The notes: generated by a model not told the origin, from the letters alone. Shown: positions 16,837 through 26,891, counted from the first letter of the stretch. The stretch is DNA of 64,000 nt from Paenibacillus oceani (GCF_014705615.1 NZ_JACXJA010000044.1:33433-97432), one strand, 5' to 3'. Translations and numbers: made by a program.

Positions 16837-17532
16837 TTAATAGTACCGCGATTTCACATTGTCTAGATGCTCCCACATGAGCTTCCGTGCTTGCTCTGCG
16901 TTTTTGTCCGCTATAGCGCGGTAAATTCGCCAATGCTCTTCCAGCACGATTGCGCTCTTGCCCGGAATCCGAATACTTTCGCTACGGCTGTGGTATAAAC
17001 CTGCGAGAAACTTTTCGGAAAGAAACTTGACTGCCTCCATCAGCATCGGGTTGTAGGTCGCTTCCACGACCGCAATATGGAAGTCATAATCTTCTTCAGC
17101 CGCGACTTCATTGCGTTCTACCGATTGCTTCAAATTTCCGTAGGCTTCTTCCAGCGCACGCAGATCGGAATCCCTTCTCCGGATTGCCGCCAAATGCGCG
17201 GCTTGGCTTTCAATCGCTTGGCGCACCTCCAACAGCGAAATCAAGTCGCTATTTCCTACCTTAACCATTTCGTCCATACGCGCAATCAAATCTTTAGTCG
17301 GGTCCTCCTCTATATAAATGCCCACCCCGGGAAGAACCTTCACAATCCGCATCGCCTCTAATACGCTCATCGCTTCTCTCACGGCAGCCCTGGAAACGGA
17401 CAGCTCTTCGGCAAGTTCTCTTTCAGAGGGCAATTTGTCCCCGGATTTCAATTCGCCGAGATCGACGGACTTCCTGATTTGGTCGATAACGATTTGGTAG
17501 ACACGCTGCTTTTGAATCGAAACGAATTTCAT
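16837..17532 (-). CDS. GntR-family (FadR/FCD type) transcriptional regulator
   Basis: 231 residues. The N-terminal winged helix (VYQIVIDQIRKSVDLGELKSGDKLPSERELAEELSVSRAAVREAMSVLEAM; helix-turn-helix around residues 30-55) is followed by an all-helical FCD ligand domain (LLEVRQAIESQAAHLAAIRR, DYDFHIAVVEATYNPMLMEA, EEHWRIYRAIADKNAEQARK) with the metal-coordinating Asp/His pattern. FCD regulators usually sense organic acids or sugar acids. It sits at the head of the minus-strand catabolic cluster and has a perfect palindrome in its own promoter, so autoregulation and control of the lhgO set are likely. Confidence 0.9.
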   Translation of the reverse strand: MKFVSIQKQRVYQIVIDQIRKSVDLGELKSGDKLPSERELAEELSVSRAAVREAMSVLEAMRIVKVLPGVGIYIEEDPTKDLIARMDEMVKVGNSDLISLLEVRQAIESQAAHLAAIRRRDSDLRALEEAYGNLKQSVERNEVAAEEDYDFHIAVVEATYNPMLMEAVKFLSEKFLAGLYHSRSESIRIPGKSAIVLEEHWRIYRAIADKNAEQARKLMWEHLDNVKSRYY

Positions 17533-17562
17533 GATAAACGCTCCACTCTTTCATCTGGTTGG

Positions 17563-17575
17563 GTGGTCATACCAC
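17563..17575. promoter_or_regulatory. Candidate GntR operator (autoregulatory)
   Basis: GTGGTCATACCAC is a perfect palindrome with 5-bp arms and a 3-bp centre, 30 bp upstream of the gntR start. FadR-type regulators bind TNGTNNNACNA, which this contains. The related site at 16773 strengthens the call. Confidence 0.6.
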
Positions 17576-17772
17576 AATAACGTAAGCACATACTTGACTT
17601 TTCTAATATATTGCCGTCTTTTCGTTTTGTCAATACAATTCGAACAATTTCAGTCAATGAAAAATTGGAGTTTTTCGCCAGGGGCCGCTACTATTCATTC
17701 AAACGCTGCTCGTATTTCACATCAGCCCCCATCGTTCCGCCCCTCAAGGTAATAGATCCATTTCAAATATGG

Positions 17773-17806
17773 AAAACCCGGAGGCTTAGAGGGCCTCCGG
17801 GTTTTT
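17773..17806 (-). terminator. Rho-independent terminator of the LysM nucleotidase gene
   Basis: AAAACCCGGAGGC, an 8-base loop, GCCTCCGGGTTTTT, 19 bp beyond the stop codon. It is symmetric, with A and T tails on the two sides. A diverged copy stands at 7300-7329. Confidence 0.8.
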
Positions 17807-17824
17807 GGAATACTTGCTATACGG

Positions 17825-20800
17825 TCAAGGCAAAACAATCTGTTGATTCGGATAAATCCGGTTCGGATTCGTCAATTTGTTCAACTGCTGCAGCAACTGC
17901 CAAGTCGTGCCGTACTGCTTGGCGATTTTCCACAAGCTGTCTCCCTGCTTGACGACGTATACGTTCGGCAGCGCCTCCGGAGTCGTGACGCCGCCCGGCG
18001 CCACTGAAGAATCACCTGCATCCGTACCGGCCGCTACCGTAATGCGTCCGGCAGTGCCTACCGCAACTTCACCGGTCTTCTGAATGTAACGGATGACCGA
18101 TTCTTCGAGCGACGAGTAGTCGCCGGCGAGCGGCTGGTCTTTAAACATCGTATATTGATCGCCGCCTGCCGCCATGAAGTCGTTAGTCGCCATCAGATAC
18201 GTTTTGTTCAAGTCCACAGGCTCGCTGCCGATCTGGAGCGACTGTACCCGGGCGCCCTTCGGCTTCGACGGATCGATCGCGAACGTCATGCCGCCCACAT
18301 GCGGGAAGGAGCCCGCCGAATCGGGATACGCTCCGACGCCGTGCTCGAGCGCCGCCAGCAAGTCCGCGCCGGTAACACGCTTGGTCTGAATATAGTTGCC
18401 GAACGGCAGCACCGTAATCACTTGGCCTTTCGTAATCGAACCGGCCGGGATCGAGGCCCGGATTCCGCCGCCGTTGGTGATGGCCACGTCGGCGCCGGTC
18501 TCGTCCAGCATCGCATCGGTAATCAGGTTGCCGAGGTTCGTCTCGCCTGTACGCACGTTATCGCGTTCCCCGACCAGGTTCACCGCCGAGCGGCCCACCG
18601 CTTCGGACAGCACGATCTCCTGCTCTTCCTTGACCTTCTTCACGATGTCCGCCACCGTCGGATCGGGCTGGACGGCATCCGCCTGCTTGCGGCTGAATAA
18701 CCGCGATTCCTTGTTCGTTACGTCTTGACCGCTCACAGTCAATTCCACGACGCCGACATGTTTGCCGTACTCGCCGGTTTGAGCGATCAGCGTGTCGCCT
18801 GCGACACGGCCGTTCTCCAGCATCGTGTGGCTGTGACCGTCGATAATCACGTCGATTCCCTTCACCTGCTCCGCCACTTTGAGGCTCGTATCGACGCTTG
18901 AAGCGTCCATTCCGAGATGGGACAGCCCCACGACGACGTCCGCTTTGCCTTCCAGCTCCGCCACCATGCGCAGGCCTTCCTCGACCGGATCGGCGAACGT
19001 TAATCCTTCCACATTTTTCGGATGCGTCTTATACAGCGTCTCCGGCGTCGCCAGCCCGAAGATGCCGACACGGACGCCGCCGACGGTCTTCACTACATAC
19101 GGCTCCAGAAGGCGGCTACCGTCCGCTTTGTACACGTTGGCCGCCAGCATCGGATAGTTCGCCTGACCGGCCAGCTCCACGAGACGGCCACTGCCGTAGT
19201 TGTAATCGTGGTTGCCGGTCGTCATCGCATCGAAGCCGATCGCGTTCATGATGCTGACGATGCTTTCGCCGCGCACCAGATTGGCGATCGTCTGCCCGTG
19301 CAGCGTATCGCCCGCATCCAGCACGAGCGTGTTCGGATTGGACGCGCGAATTTCTTTTATCACGGACGACAGCTTCGCATAGCCGATATGTTCGGCCGAT
19401 TCTTCCACGCGGGAGTGCATATCGTTCACATGCACGATCGAGATTTTAGTTCCTTGGCCGCCGCTGCCAACACTGCCCGAAGCGGGAGTGATCTCGTACA
19501 CGCCGACCGTGCCGGACACCTCATAGCCGACGAGTAGCAGCGCGTTGCCGGTCGGGCTTTGCTCCGCCGGTACGAAGCGGAGCCCCTCCGGACCGCTGTC
19601 GCCGCCATTCTCCTGCGTAAAGTCGCGGGAGTTGAAATACGTGGCGAATAACGGCTTCGCCGGATCGCTGATGTCGTATACCATAATGCCGCCGACCCGC
19701 TCCAGACCGATGAACGCATACGTCTTCCCGGCAATTTCGCCGATCTTCACGTCTTCTGGCTCCGGACCCTTGTCGTCGCTCCGGTCGTCGAAGCCGAGCT
19801 TGCTGTTGCTTGCATTAAACTGCTTCGGCAGCGCCTTGGCCGTAATCCGCTCGAAATCTTCGCCGCTGTCGTACACGAGGCTCATGTCGCTCGTATCCCA
19901 GATCGAGAAGGACCGGGCGCCCAGGCCATAGATCGCGTTATACTTGCCGTCCGCACCTAGGCCCATCGTGTTCGTCATCAGCAGCCTTCCCAGCTGTGAT
20001 TCGTCGTACAGCCCTTCCGCGACCATCGCGTCAAGCTGCTCCTGCGAAAAGCCTTTGTAAAACTCGGCTTTTAATGCCAAGTTGTCGAGCTCGTCCGCTA
20101 CCCGGGTTTCTTCGCTAAAAGCTTCATAGTCCCGCGTATCGCCTTCGTTGGCGGTAACAAGATACGTTTTGCCCCCGGCGCTGTACGTCTCGGCGCCGTC
20201 CGGCATATACAGCCCCAGCACAGGCCACGGACGAACGTTTACCGCCTTGTCTTTATTCGACGCATCGAATCCGTTTCCGCTGACGGAATGATCTTTGACG
20301 CCGAGTCCTTTGACTTTGGTGAATTTATTCGTAACCAGATCCAGCACGGCGACCGCATTGTTCTCCTGCAGCGTCACATAAGCAGTCTTGCCGTCCTTCG
20401 CAACCGCGATATATTCCGGTTCGAAGTCTTGAGCCGCCGCCGCTCCCGGCTTGCCGATCCGGACATTGTCCGCGATGACAGACGGATCGTCGAAGCGCAC
20501 CGTAGTCGCCGTCGCCTGCGAGGCGCCGCCGCCAAGGTCGATCACGGTGACGGAGCCTTCCGGATCGACAGTATAATCGTCCGACGGCTGTCCTTCGTTG
20601 GCGACGAGCACTTTGCTTCCGTCCGGAGTGAACGTCAGCATATCGGGCAGAGCACCAGCCTCCAGCACCCGGACAAGCTTGCCGTCCCGATCCAGCAGCG
20701 CGACATGGCCGTTCTCCTGCTCCGGATCGTTCGGTACGGCTACCGCGACCACATCGCCTTTCGGGCTGACGGCCACGCTCGTAGGGCCGGTCGTCTTGCC

Positions 20801-21142
20801 GAGACGGGCATCCAGATCGCCGAGTGTTATTCTTTGTACGTGGGTCAAGGAGGTCAAGCTCTGTCCCGCTTTTAACCCAGACAAGTCCAGGATATCCAGC
20901 CGCTTGTCATAACCGTTTACGACATAAGCCCGTTTCAGCCCCGCATCGTATGCGATAATTTCCGCACCGCTCTTGTCCCATTTCGCACCGCTCGAATAAC
21001 TCGCTACATGTTTGACGCCCAGGACGCCGGTGCCTTCCTGCACCCAGGACGCCGGTTCCGCCGCATACGCATAACTTCCGAACTGGGCGAAGACAAGCAA
21101 TCCCGCGACCGTCCCTGTCAGTTTTCCCCTCCACGATATCAT
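17825..21142 (-). CDS. Secreted multidomain 5'-nucleotidase/metallophosphatase with choice-of-anchor I and LysM domains
   Basis: 1105 residues from ATG 21142 (GGAGGT upstream); an in-frame upstream ATG at 21178 lacks a good ribosome site. A Sec signal (LTGTVAGLLVFAQFGSYAYAAEP) is followed by a beta-propeller 'choice-of-anchor I' region (about 40-560: TSVAVSPKGDVVAVAVP, DMLTFTPDGSKVLVANEGQP). Next is a calcineurin-like phosphoesterase (VHVNDMHSR, LDAGDTLHGQ, TTGNHDYNYG, IDGHSH; about 575-800), a 5'-nucleotidase C-terminal domain (NLITDAMLDETGADVAITNGG) and a final LysM (YVVKQGDSLWKIAKQYGTTW). It probably releases phosphate from extracellular nucleotides while held to peptidoglycan. Monocistronic. 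Confidence 0.9.
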   Translation of the reverse strand: MISWRGKLTGTVAGLLVFAQFGSYAYAAEPASWVQEGTGVLGVKHVASYSSGAKWDKSGAEIIAYDAGLKRAYVVNGYDKRLDILDLSGLKAGQSLTSLTHVQRITLGDLDARLGKTTGPTSVAVSPKGDVVAVAVPNDPEQENGHVALLDRDGKLVRVLEAGALPDMLTFTPDGSKVLVANEGQPSDDYTVDPEGSVTVIDLGGGASQATATTVRFDDPSVIADNVRIGKPGAAAAQDFEPEYIAVAKDGKTAYVTLQENNAVAVLDLVTNKFTKVKGLGVKDHSVSGNGFDASNKDKAVNVRPWPVLGLYMPDGAETYSAGGKTYLVTANEGDTRDYEAFSEETRVADELDNLALKAEFYKGFSQEQLDAMVAEGLYDESQLGRLLMTNTMGLGADGKYNAIYGLGARSFSIWDTSDMSLVYDSGEDFERITAKALPKQFNASNSKLGFDDRSDDKGPEPEDVKIGEIAGKTYAFIGLERVGGIMVYDISDPAKPLFATYFNSRDFTQENGGDSGPEGLRFVPAEQSPTGNALLLVGYEVSGTVGVYEITPASGSVGSGGQGTKISIVHVNDMHSRVEESAEHIGYAKLSSVIKEIRASNPNTLVLDAGDTLHGQTIANLVRGESIVSIMNAIGFDAMTTGNHDYNYGSGRLVELAGQANYPMLAANVYKADGSRLLEPYVVKTVGGVRVGIFGLATPETLYKTHPKNVEGLTFADPVEEGLRMVAELEGKADVVVGLSHLGMDASSVDTSLKVAEQVKGIDVIIDGHSHTMLENGRVAGDTLIAQTGEYGKHVGVVELTVSGQDVTNKESRLFSRKQADAVQPDPTVADIVKKVKEEQEIVLSEAVGRSAVNLVGERDNVRTGETNLGNLITDAMLDETGADVAITNGGGIRASIPAGSITKGQVITVLPFGNYIQTKRVTGADLLAALEHGVGAYPDSAGSFPHVGGMTFAIDPSKPKGARVQSLQIGSEPVDLNKTYLMATNDFMAAGGDQYTMFKDQPLAGDYSSLEESVIRYIQKTGEVAVGTAGRITVAAGTDAGDSSVAPGGVTTPEALPNVYVVKQGDSLWKIAKQYGTTWQLLQQLNKLTNPNRIYPNQQIVLP

Positions 21143-21389
21143 TCCTGTACCTCCAAAGGTTTGTATGAAGCGATCCAACGCCCTTATTGTAACGAAGGAA
21201 TGTAATCGGAAAGCCGGGGATTTGTTAAGCGGATGTCAATTATGCGGACAATCGGTGCGTTAGGAATGCGGCGCTAAAATTGTATATATCCAACTAAGAT
21301 TCTGCATGTTAACCGAATCCGGCATGTTATAAGCTAAATGGTGTAAGGCATTCCGATCACGATGATCAGAGCAGAAAGAAGGGGAAAAC

Positions 21390-22940
21390 GTGACCAATTT
21401 CAGCCTATTGCGCTACTACGCTCCCTCTGAAAAAAGGGACAAACCGGAGCGCGTGCAAGCCGATTTGTGCATATACGGAGGATCGCCGGCCGGTATTGCT
21501 GCCGCTGTGCAAGCAAGCCGGATGGGACTGAAAGCCGTTATCGCCGAGTTCGGACAACACTTGGGCGGATTAACGGCCAGCGGACTCGGACGGACCGACT
21601 TCGGCCACAAAACGTCTCTTGGCGGCATCGCCAAAGAGTTTTACCAAAAACTCGGGAGCCATTACGGAAGCGACGAACCGGAAGGAACGGCCTGGTTCAT
21701 GGAACCGCATGTCGCCGAGCGTATTTTCACCGAATGGGTGGAACAAGCCGGCGTGCCGGTTTACTACGGACAGCACCTGTCGGGCGTGGAGAAGCAAAAC
21801 GGTAAAATCGTGCAAATCACGATGGAAAACGGCAACGTATTCCGCGCTGATGCTTTTATCGATGCTACGTACGAGGGAGACTTGTTCGCCCGGGCCGGAG
21901 TCTCCTATCATGTCGGCAGAGAAGCGAACGAAGTGCATAAAGAAACGTGGAACGGCATCCAATTCGGCTCGCCGTGGCATACATTCAAAGCTTGGGTCGA
22001 TCCTTTCGTAAAGGAAGGAAAACCCGACAGCGGTCTGCTGTACGGCGTCTCCGACGCTGCGCCGGGCATCCAGGGACAGGGAGACCGTTCCATCCAGGCG
22101 TACAACTTCCGGATCTGCCTGACCGACATCCCGGAAAACCGGGTACCCTTCCCGGCGCCTCCAGGGTACGACCCCGGCAAGTTCGCCCTGTTGTCCCGTT
22201 ACCTTCAAGCGGGCGTATGGGACGCGCTGACCCTGCACAAGCCGATGCCGAACGGCAAAACCGATCTTAACAACTTCGGAGCGGTCAGCACCGATCATAT
22301 CGGAGCGAACCACGCCTGGCCTGAAGCGGATTACGCCCAGCGCGAGCGGATGTTCCAGGAGCATGTTCATTACAACCTCGGCATGCTGCACTTTTTGGCC
22401 AACGATGAAAGCGTTCCCGAACCGGTGCGCCGGGAAGTAAGCCGCTGGGGACTGCCTGCCGACGAGTTTACAAGCACGGCCAACTGGCCTCACTACTTGT
22501 ACGTCCGTGAAGGAAGACGGATGATCGGCGAAGTGGTCATGAACCAGAATCATTGTCTCAAATACTTGAAAGCGGAAGATTCCGTCGGTCTCGCCTCCTA
22601 CGGCATGGACTCGCATAACTGCCGCAGGATCGTGCTGGACGGCCGCTGCGTCAACGAGGGAGACGTCGAAATACCGGTAAGCGGTCCTTACCCGATCTCG
22701 TACCGGTCCATCGTCCCGAAGGGAGACGAATGTACGAACCTGCTCGTACCGGTCTGTCTGTCTTCCTCCCATATCGCATACGGATCGATCCGGATGGAGC
22801 CGGTGTTTATGGTGCTCGGCCAATCTGCGGCTACCGCGGCGGCACTTGCACTGAGAGACGGCCGCGCCGTGCAGGATGTCGATTACGCCCTGCTGCGCAA
22901 ACAGCTGCTCCAGGACGGTCAAACTTTGGATGTCAACTAA
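21390..22940 (+). CDS. FAD-dependent oxidoreductase (FAD_oxidored family)
   Basis: 516 residues. The GTG start at 21390 follows GAAGGGG. The FAD-binding site is DLCIYGGSPAGIAAAVQASRMG (about residues 26-47), with EFGQHLGGLTASGLGRTDFG next, the typical signature of this family, and the C-terminal GQSAATAAALALRDGRAVQ closing the flavin site. Such proteins are common beside glycan-catabolic genes in Paenibacillus and Bacteroidetes but their substrates are mostly unknown. It is 23 bp before the solute-binding lipoprotein gene, so the two form an operon. No signal peptide. Confidence 0.85.
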   Translation: MTNFSLLRYYAPSEKRDKPERVQADLCIYGGSPAGIAAAVQASRMGLKAVIAEFGQHLGGLTASGLGRTDFGHKTSLGGIAKEFYQKLGSHYGSDEPEGTAWFMEPHVAERIFTEWVEQAGVPVYYGQHLSGVEKQNGKIVQITMENGNVFRADAFIDATYEGDLFARAGVSYHVGREANEVHKETWNGIQFGSPWHTFKAWVDPFVKEGKPDSGLLYGVSDAAPGIQGQGDRSIQAYNFRICLTDIPENRVPFPAPPGYDPGKFALLSRYLQAGVWDALTLHKPMPNGKTDLNNFGAVSTDHIGANHAWPEADYAQRERMFQEHVHYNLGMLHFLANDESVPEPVRREVSRWGLPADEFTSTANWPHYLYVREGRRMIGEVVMNQNHCLKYLKAEDSVGLASYGMDSHNCRRIVLDGRCVNEGDVEIPVSGPYPISYRSIVPKGDECTNLLVPVCLSSSHIAYGSIRMEPVFMVLGQSAATAAALALRDGRAVQDVDYALLRKQLLQDGQTLDVN

Positions 22941-22963
22941 ACTTAACGAAAAGAGGGGTCAAC

Positions 22964-24307
22964 ATGCTTAACAAACAAAAACCGTTCCGTCGAACTGCAA
23001 CGCTCGCCCTGACCCTCTGTCTGTCAGCCGCCGCCTTGGCGGCCTGCAGCCAGGGGGCCACACCGCCCGCCAGCACCGCAGGCGACAACAGCCAGCAGCC
23101 GAAGACGCCGGAGAAACCGAAAGAGCCGGTGGAGCTCGTCTTTTACGCCATTAACGGCGATCCCGAGGACAGCTTCAACTACCGGTTCGGAGACGATATC
23201 CGCAAAAAGTTTCCGGACTATACGATCAAGTATATTTTCAACCAAAAAGGGATGACGCTGCCGGAGATGATCGCTTCCGGAACGCGGTTCGACATTACGT
23301 ACCATGCAGTCGGGTTTTATGAAAACTTCCTGATCCCGAACGGGCTTCACTATGATATGACCGAGCTGATCAAAAAGCACGGAGTCGACCTGAACCGGTT
23401 CGAATCCACCTCCATCGAAGCGATCCGTCAATTGTCCGGCGGTAAGATGTACAGTTTGCCCGTCTACGGAAACAACATTGTCCTCTATTACAACAAATCG
23501 ATTTTCGACAAATTCGGCGTGCCGTATCCGAAGGAAGGGATGACCTGGAAACAAACGATGGATCTGGCCAAAAATTTGACCCGCCAGGACGGAGGAGTGC
23601 AATATCACGGGTTCGGTATGACGCCCACCTTGCTGACCCGGATGAATCCGCTTTCGATACCGAACGCCGATCTGGCATCGAATACGCCGACGATTAATAA
23701 AAACGAATCTTGGAAGCGCTTTTACCAAACGTTTTTCCTCGATCCGCAGCCGTCACCGGGAATGTTGCAGAATATTCCGAGCACCACCGCCTTCGTGAAC
23801 GAGAAAAATGTGGCGATGATGGCTTATTTATCGAGTCTCATTACGATCTGGACGGATCAGTTGAAACAGGTCGACTGGGATATCGTGCCTCTGCCCAGCT
23901 TCGAGGACATCCCGGGAACCGGATCCCAGATCAATTCGATCAACTTCGGCATAACGAACATCGCCAAAGACAAGGATGCCGCCATGGAAGTTCTCGCTTA
24001 TATGACTTCGGACGAATTCCAGTCCCGCTTGTCCAAAAAAGGGATTATGCCGGTGCTCAAAAGCGATGAGGTCCGCAAAGTGCTCGGATCGGAGTCCGAG
24101 TTCAAGGATAAAAACTTCAAGGCGATCTTCCAGAACAAGCCGGCCCCGATTCCGCCAAAAGCGCTTTACGACGCCGAGATGGTCAATATTTACGCCAAGT
24201 ACGGAACCGAAATCTGGAAAGGAACGACCGATATCAACACGGCTTCCCGCCAAGCGGAAGAAGAAGCGAAGAAAAAAATCGAGGAGTTTCTGAACAAACC
24301 GAAATAA
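22964..24307 (+). CDS. Extracellular solute-binding lipoprotein
   Basis: 447 residues from ATG 22964 (AAGAGGGG upstream); the frame is open further 5' but that part overlaps the oxidoreductase gene. The signal ends at the lipobox ALAAC. The core shows VELVFYAINGDPEDSFNYRF, YNKSIFDKFGVPYPKEGMTW, then AMEVLAYMTSDEFQ and a C-terminal DINTASRQAEEEAKKKIEEF. It is close to the lipoproteins at 10047 and 38309. No cognate permease or ATPase gene is nearby. A sugar or uronide ligand is probable. Confidence 0.9.
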   Translation: MLNKQKPFRRTATLALTLCLSAAALAACSQGATPPASTAGDNSQQPKTPEKPKEPVELVFYAINGDPEDSFNYRFGDDIRKKFPDYTIKYIFNQKGMTLPEMIASGTRFDITYHAVGFYENFLIPNGLHYDMTELIKKHGVDLNRFESTSIEAIRQLSGGKMYSLPVYGNNIVLYYNKSIFDKFGVPYPKEGMTWKQTMDLAKNLTRQDGGVQYHGFGMTPTLLTRMNPLSIPNADLASNTPTINKNESWKRFYQTFFLDPQPSPGMLQNIPSTTAFVNEKNVAMMAYLSSLITIWTDQLKQVDWDIVPLPSFEDIPGTGSQINSINFGITNIAKDKDAAMEVLAYMTSDEFQSRLSKKGIMPVLKSDEVRKVLGSESEFKDKNFKAIFQNKPAPIPPKALYDAEMVNIYAKYGTEIWKGTTDINTASRQAEEEAKKKIEEFLNKPK

Positions 24308-24346
24308 GCTTGCGGCCGCTTGCAGCCGGCAAGTATCGTTAGTCCA

Positions 24347-24390
24347 AGCGGGACGATCAGCCGACATGGCCGGTTGTCCCGCTTTTTCTC
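24347..24390. terminator. Convergent terminator between lipoprotein and AraC genes
   Basis: AAGCGGGAC, an interior containing CCGACATGGCCGG, then GTCCCGCTTTTT. It follows the plus-strand lipoprotein gene and precedes the end of the minus-strand AraC gene. Confidence 0.75.
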
Positions 24391-24403
24391 ATGCAGCGCA
24401 GCC

Positions 24404-25219
24404 TCAAGGTGTCGCCAGACCGTTCAGCTTGCGGTAATGCGACGGGTTCATTTTACTGTAATGGGTAAAGACGCGGCTAAAATAAAATCCGTTCTCGTAC
24501 CCGCACAACCGGGCGATATGATCAATCGTATATTCCGTCTGCACGAGCAGCGTCTTTGCTTTCTCCATCCGCACCGAGATCAGGTAACGGGAAGGAGCGA
24601 TCCCGAACACGTGCTGAAACCTGCGGGTCAGCTGGACCGGGTGAATATGAAGCTTGGCCGCTACGTCCTGCAGCCGGATCTCGCGAAACGCATGGCGGTC
24701 GATGATCGCCTTCGCTTCCTTCATCAGCTTGTCTTCGGCCAGCAGGCTGGAGATCGCCAGCGTCTCCGCATCCATCTGGAACAGCATCCATATATCGTTG
24801 AGGAAATGCTGCTTCCATATCCTCCTTTGCGCGTGATCCATCCGTTCGAGGACGAGGAGATGCCGGAAATTGTTATACAGGCGACTCTGCTCGCTTGTCG
24901 TATATTTAAAGGAAAACAACCGGCGAAGCATATCGATCGAGCGCTCCTCGGCTGCCGCATAGTTGTCGTGCATTTTACATATGAAATAATGAAACGATAA
25001 CGGGACGATCACCTCGCGCTTGAACTCCATGAAGGGCGGGCAAAACACCACATCGCCTCCCGTCGCTTCCCCTTCCACATTATCGATCGAATAGCGAAAT
25101 CGTCCGTTCTCGATGGCGAACATCGTCCAGGCCGGTTCTTTTGTGACCCGTTTCACAAATTGCGGTTTCTCTTTCCAATAATCACCGTAAATGACTGACA
25201 CCGGATATGCTGTTTCCAC
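24404..25219 (-). CDS. AraC-family transcriptional regulator
   Basis: 271 residues, GTG start with AGGAGG upstream. The N-terminal cupin-like region (WTMFAIENGRFRYSIDNVEGEATGGDVVFCPPFMEF) should bind the effector. The C-terminal DNA-binding domain has IRLQDVAAKLHIHPVQLTRRFQHVFGIAPSRYLISVRMEKAKTLL and IARLCGYENGFYFSRVFTHYSKMNPSHYRK, both helix-turn-helix units intact. It lies convergent to the oxidoreductase/lipoprotein operon and is a candidate regulator of it. Confidence 0.9.
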   Translation of the reverse strand: METAYPVSVIYGDYWKEKPQFVKRVTKEPAWTMFAIENGRFRYSIDNVEGEATGGDVVFCPPFMEFKREVIVPLSFHYFICKMHDNYAAAEERSIDMLRRLFSFKYTTSEQSRLYNNFRHLLVLERMDHAQRRIWKQHFLNDIWMLFQMDAETLAISSLLAEDKLMKEAKAIIDRHAFREIRLQDVAAKLHIHPVQLTRRFQHVFGIAPSRYLISVRMEKAKTLLVQTEYTIDHIARLCGYENGFYFSRVFTHYSKMNPSHYRKLNGLATP

Positions 25220-25386
25220 CTGTTATCGCCTCCTGGTCTCCGTTTCCGTCACTTCCCGTTGTTTTCGACGAAAAGCCTCCCGTTTCCTCCATCATAGGCG
25301 GTGCAAATCTCATTCATGCCAACAAAAAAACCGTCCCTGCAAAATGGCAAGCAGGCAACGGTTGTGGATGCGATTCGGTGCGGGAG

Positions 25387-26595
25387 TCAGGCTCCGCAGC
25401 ATTTCTTGAATTTTTTGCCGCTCCCGCAAGGGCAGCGGTCGTTCCGCCCAACCTTCGCTTTCGTCGCGAAATCGTATACGACTGCTTTGGCCGCATCGTC
25501 GGACTCCCCGCCGGTTGCGGCGGCTGCCGACAGCTCGATCGAGGTAAACCCTTTGAGAAACCATTGTCTCGTGCTGTTGAACAACACTCTCGTATAGTCC
25601 ATGAACGCCCGGACTGTCTCGAGGTCGCTCATGTCCAGATTAGATTGCAGAAACTGAATGACGTTGCCCGGGCTGTCGCCGATCCGGACCGCATAGATGC
25701 ATTCCTCCACCAGATCGTCCGCTTCCTGCCGGTCGATTCCGTACTCTCTGCGAATATAATCGCTCATCGCCTGAAAGCCCGGATTCCTGTCGACGAAATC
25801 CGGTTCTCCCGCAAGCAGCAGCTGCTCTTTGGTGAACGGGTAGAACGGTATAGACGCCCTCGCCTCGTGCTCCTGCTTGACTTTGCCGGAGTCCCATACC
25901 CGGATATTGGAATACCCGATCTCGTCCAATTTGACCTGCCAATCATACTCGATGGAGTGTTCGATTACCGAGATAAACTCGGCCCGATCCGGCTCTTCGC
26001 CGGTATAACGTGCGATCAGAGCGAGCAGCTCGTCCTCGGTCAGCGTACCGTAATAATAAAGCATTCCTTGCGTAAGCTTGATCCACGTCGTATTGCGCTG
26101 CACCGAATCCCGGTACGCCTTGGGAGACAGCTCGCGGAAGCTGTGGAGGATCTCCTCCGGCATGACGAGAGAGCGTTTGCCGTTCACCGTCCCGGAGAAC
26201 AGGATTCCCCAGCTTGTAAAATACTCAACCTGACGGTTGTCCAGCGTCGATACAGCGACGCCGCCGCGCTCTGCGACTTGCTTGATAACCGCCAATCGGG
26301 CGTCGTCCAGCTTGGATATATACGAATACAGCCGCTCCGGGATGCTACGCTCCAGCACGCCGATCAGCTCCTGCTTTTTCAAGGAGCTTACTCCAGTTAT
26401 ATGATGATTCGACCGGATGGCCGACAATTCTTGCTTGTTCAGTCTGGAAAGCCCGCCCGCCAAGCCGATCGGCGCCTCGATATCCGCCCACCGCTTTTCG
26501 TCTTCCTTGCTCTCCATTTTTCGTCTACTTTCTTTGGCAGCTTGCAAGGCGTTAAGCAGTTGCTGTTCTTCCTTCTTGCTCAGTTGTTTATCCAT
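25387..26595 (-). CDS. SEC-C motif protein of unknown function
   Basis: 402 residues. The C-terminus carries the SEC-C zinc motif NDRCPCGSGKKFKKCCGA, as at the end of SecA. The N-terminal 35 residues are highly charged (KKEEQQLLNALQAAKESRRK), probably a coiled coil. A Rho-N/SAP-like segment follows (LSRLNKQELSAIRSNHHI then SLKKQELIGVLERSIP). The middle is helical with no recognised enzyme motif. It may bind nucleic acid or a protein partner; the function is not known. Cytoplasmic; apparently monocistronic. Confidence 0.7.
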   Translation of the reverse strand: MDKQLSKKEEQQLLNALQAAKESRRKMESKEDEKRWADIEAPIGLAGGLSRLNKQELSAIRSNHHITGVSSLKKQELIGVLERSIPERLYSYISKLDDARLAVIKQVAERGGVAVSTLDNRQVEYFTSWGILFSGTVNGKRSLVMPEEILHSFRELSPKAYRDSVQRNTTWIKLTQGMLYYYGTLTEDELLALIARYTGEEPDRAEFISVIEHSIEYDWQVKLDEIGYSNIRVWDSGKVKQEHEARASIPFYPFTKEQLLLAGEPDFVDRNPGFQAMSDYIRREYGIDRQEADDLVEECIYAVRIGDSPGNVIQFLQSNLDMSDLETVRAFMDYTRVLFNSTRQWFLKGFTSIELSAAAATGGESDDAAKAVVYDFATKAKVGRNDRCPCGSGKKFKKCCGA

Positions 26596-26891
26596 GCTAC
26601 ACCCTTTCCGAAAACGGCGAATCCTATCTCTGTAAGCCGCCGAGCTCCTTACTGAAATCCTGGTACATCCTGTCCAATTAGCCGAACTATATAATACCAG
26701 TATACCCGGATAGGAGCAAGACCCGGATTCGGGTGATGTTCCGGGTCCGCCTCAGCGGCGGCCGCCCGGTCTGTGAACAAGATAGACTTCCGCTATGTCA
26801 CACATCCCGGAATGCGTCATAATGTACAACTATCGGCGCCAATCGCGAACTGAATCCGTGCGGGTAAGGATTAGAGAAAGGGGGAACGCCA

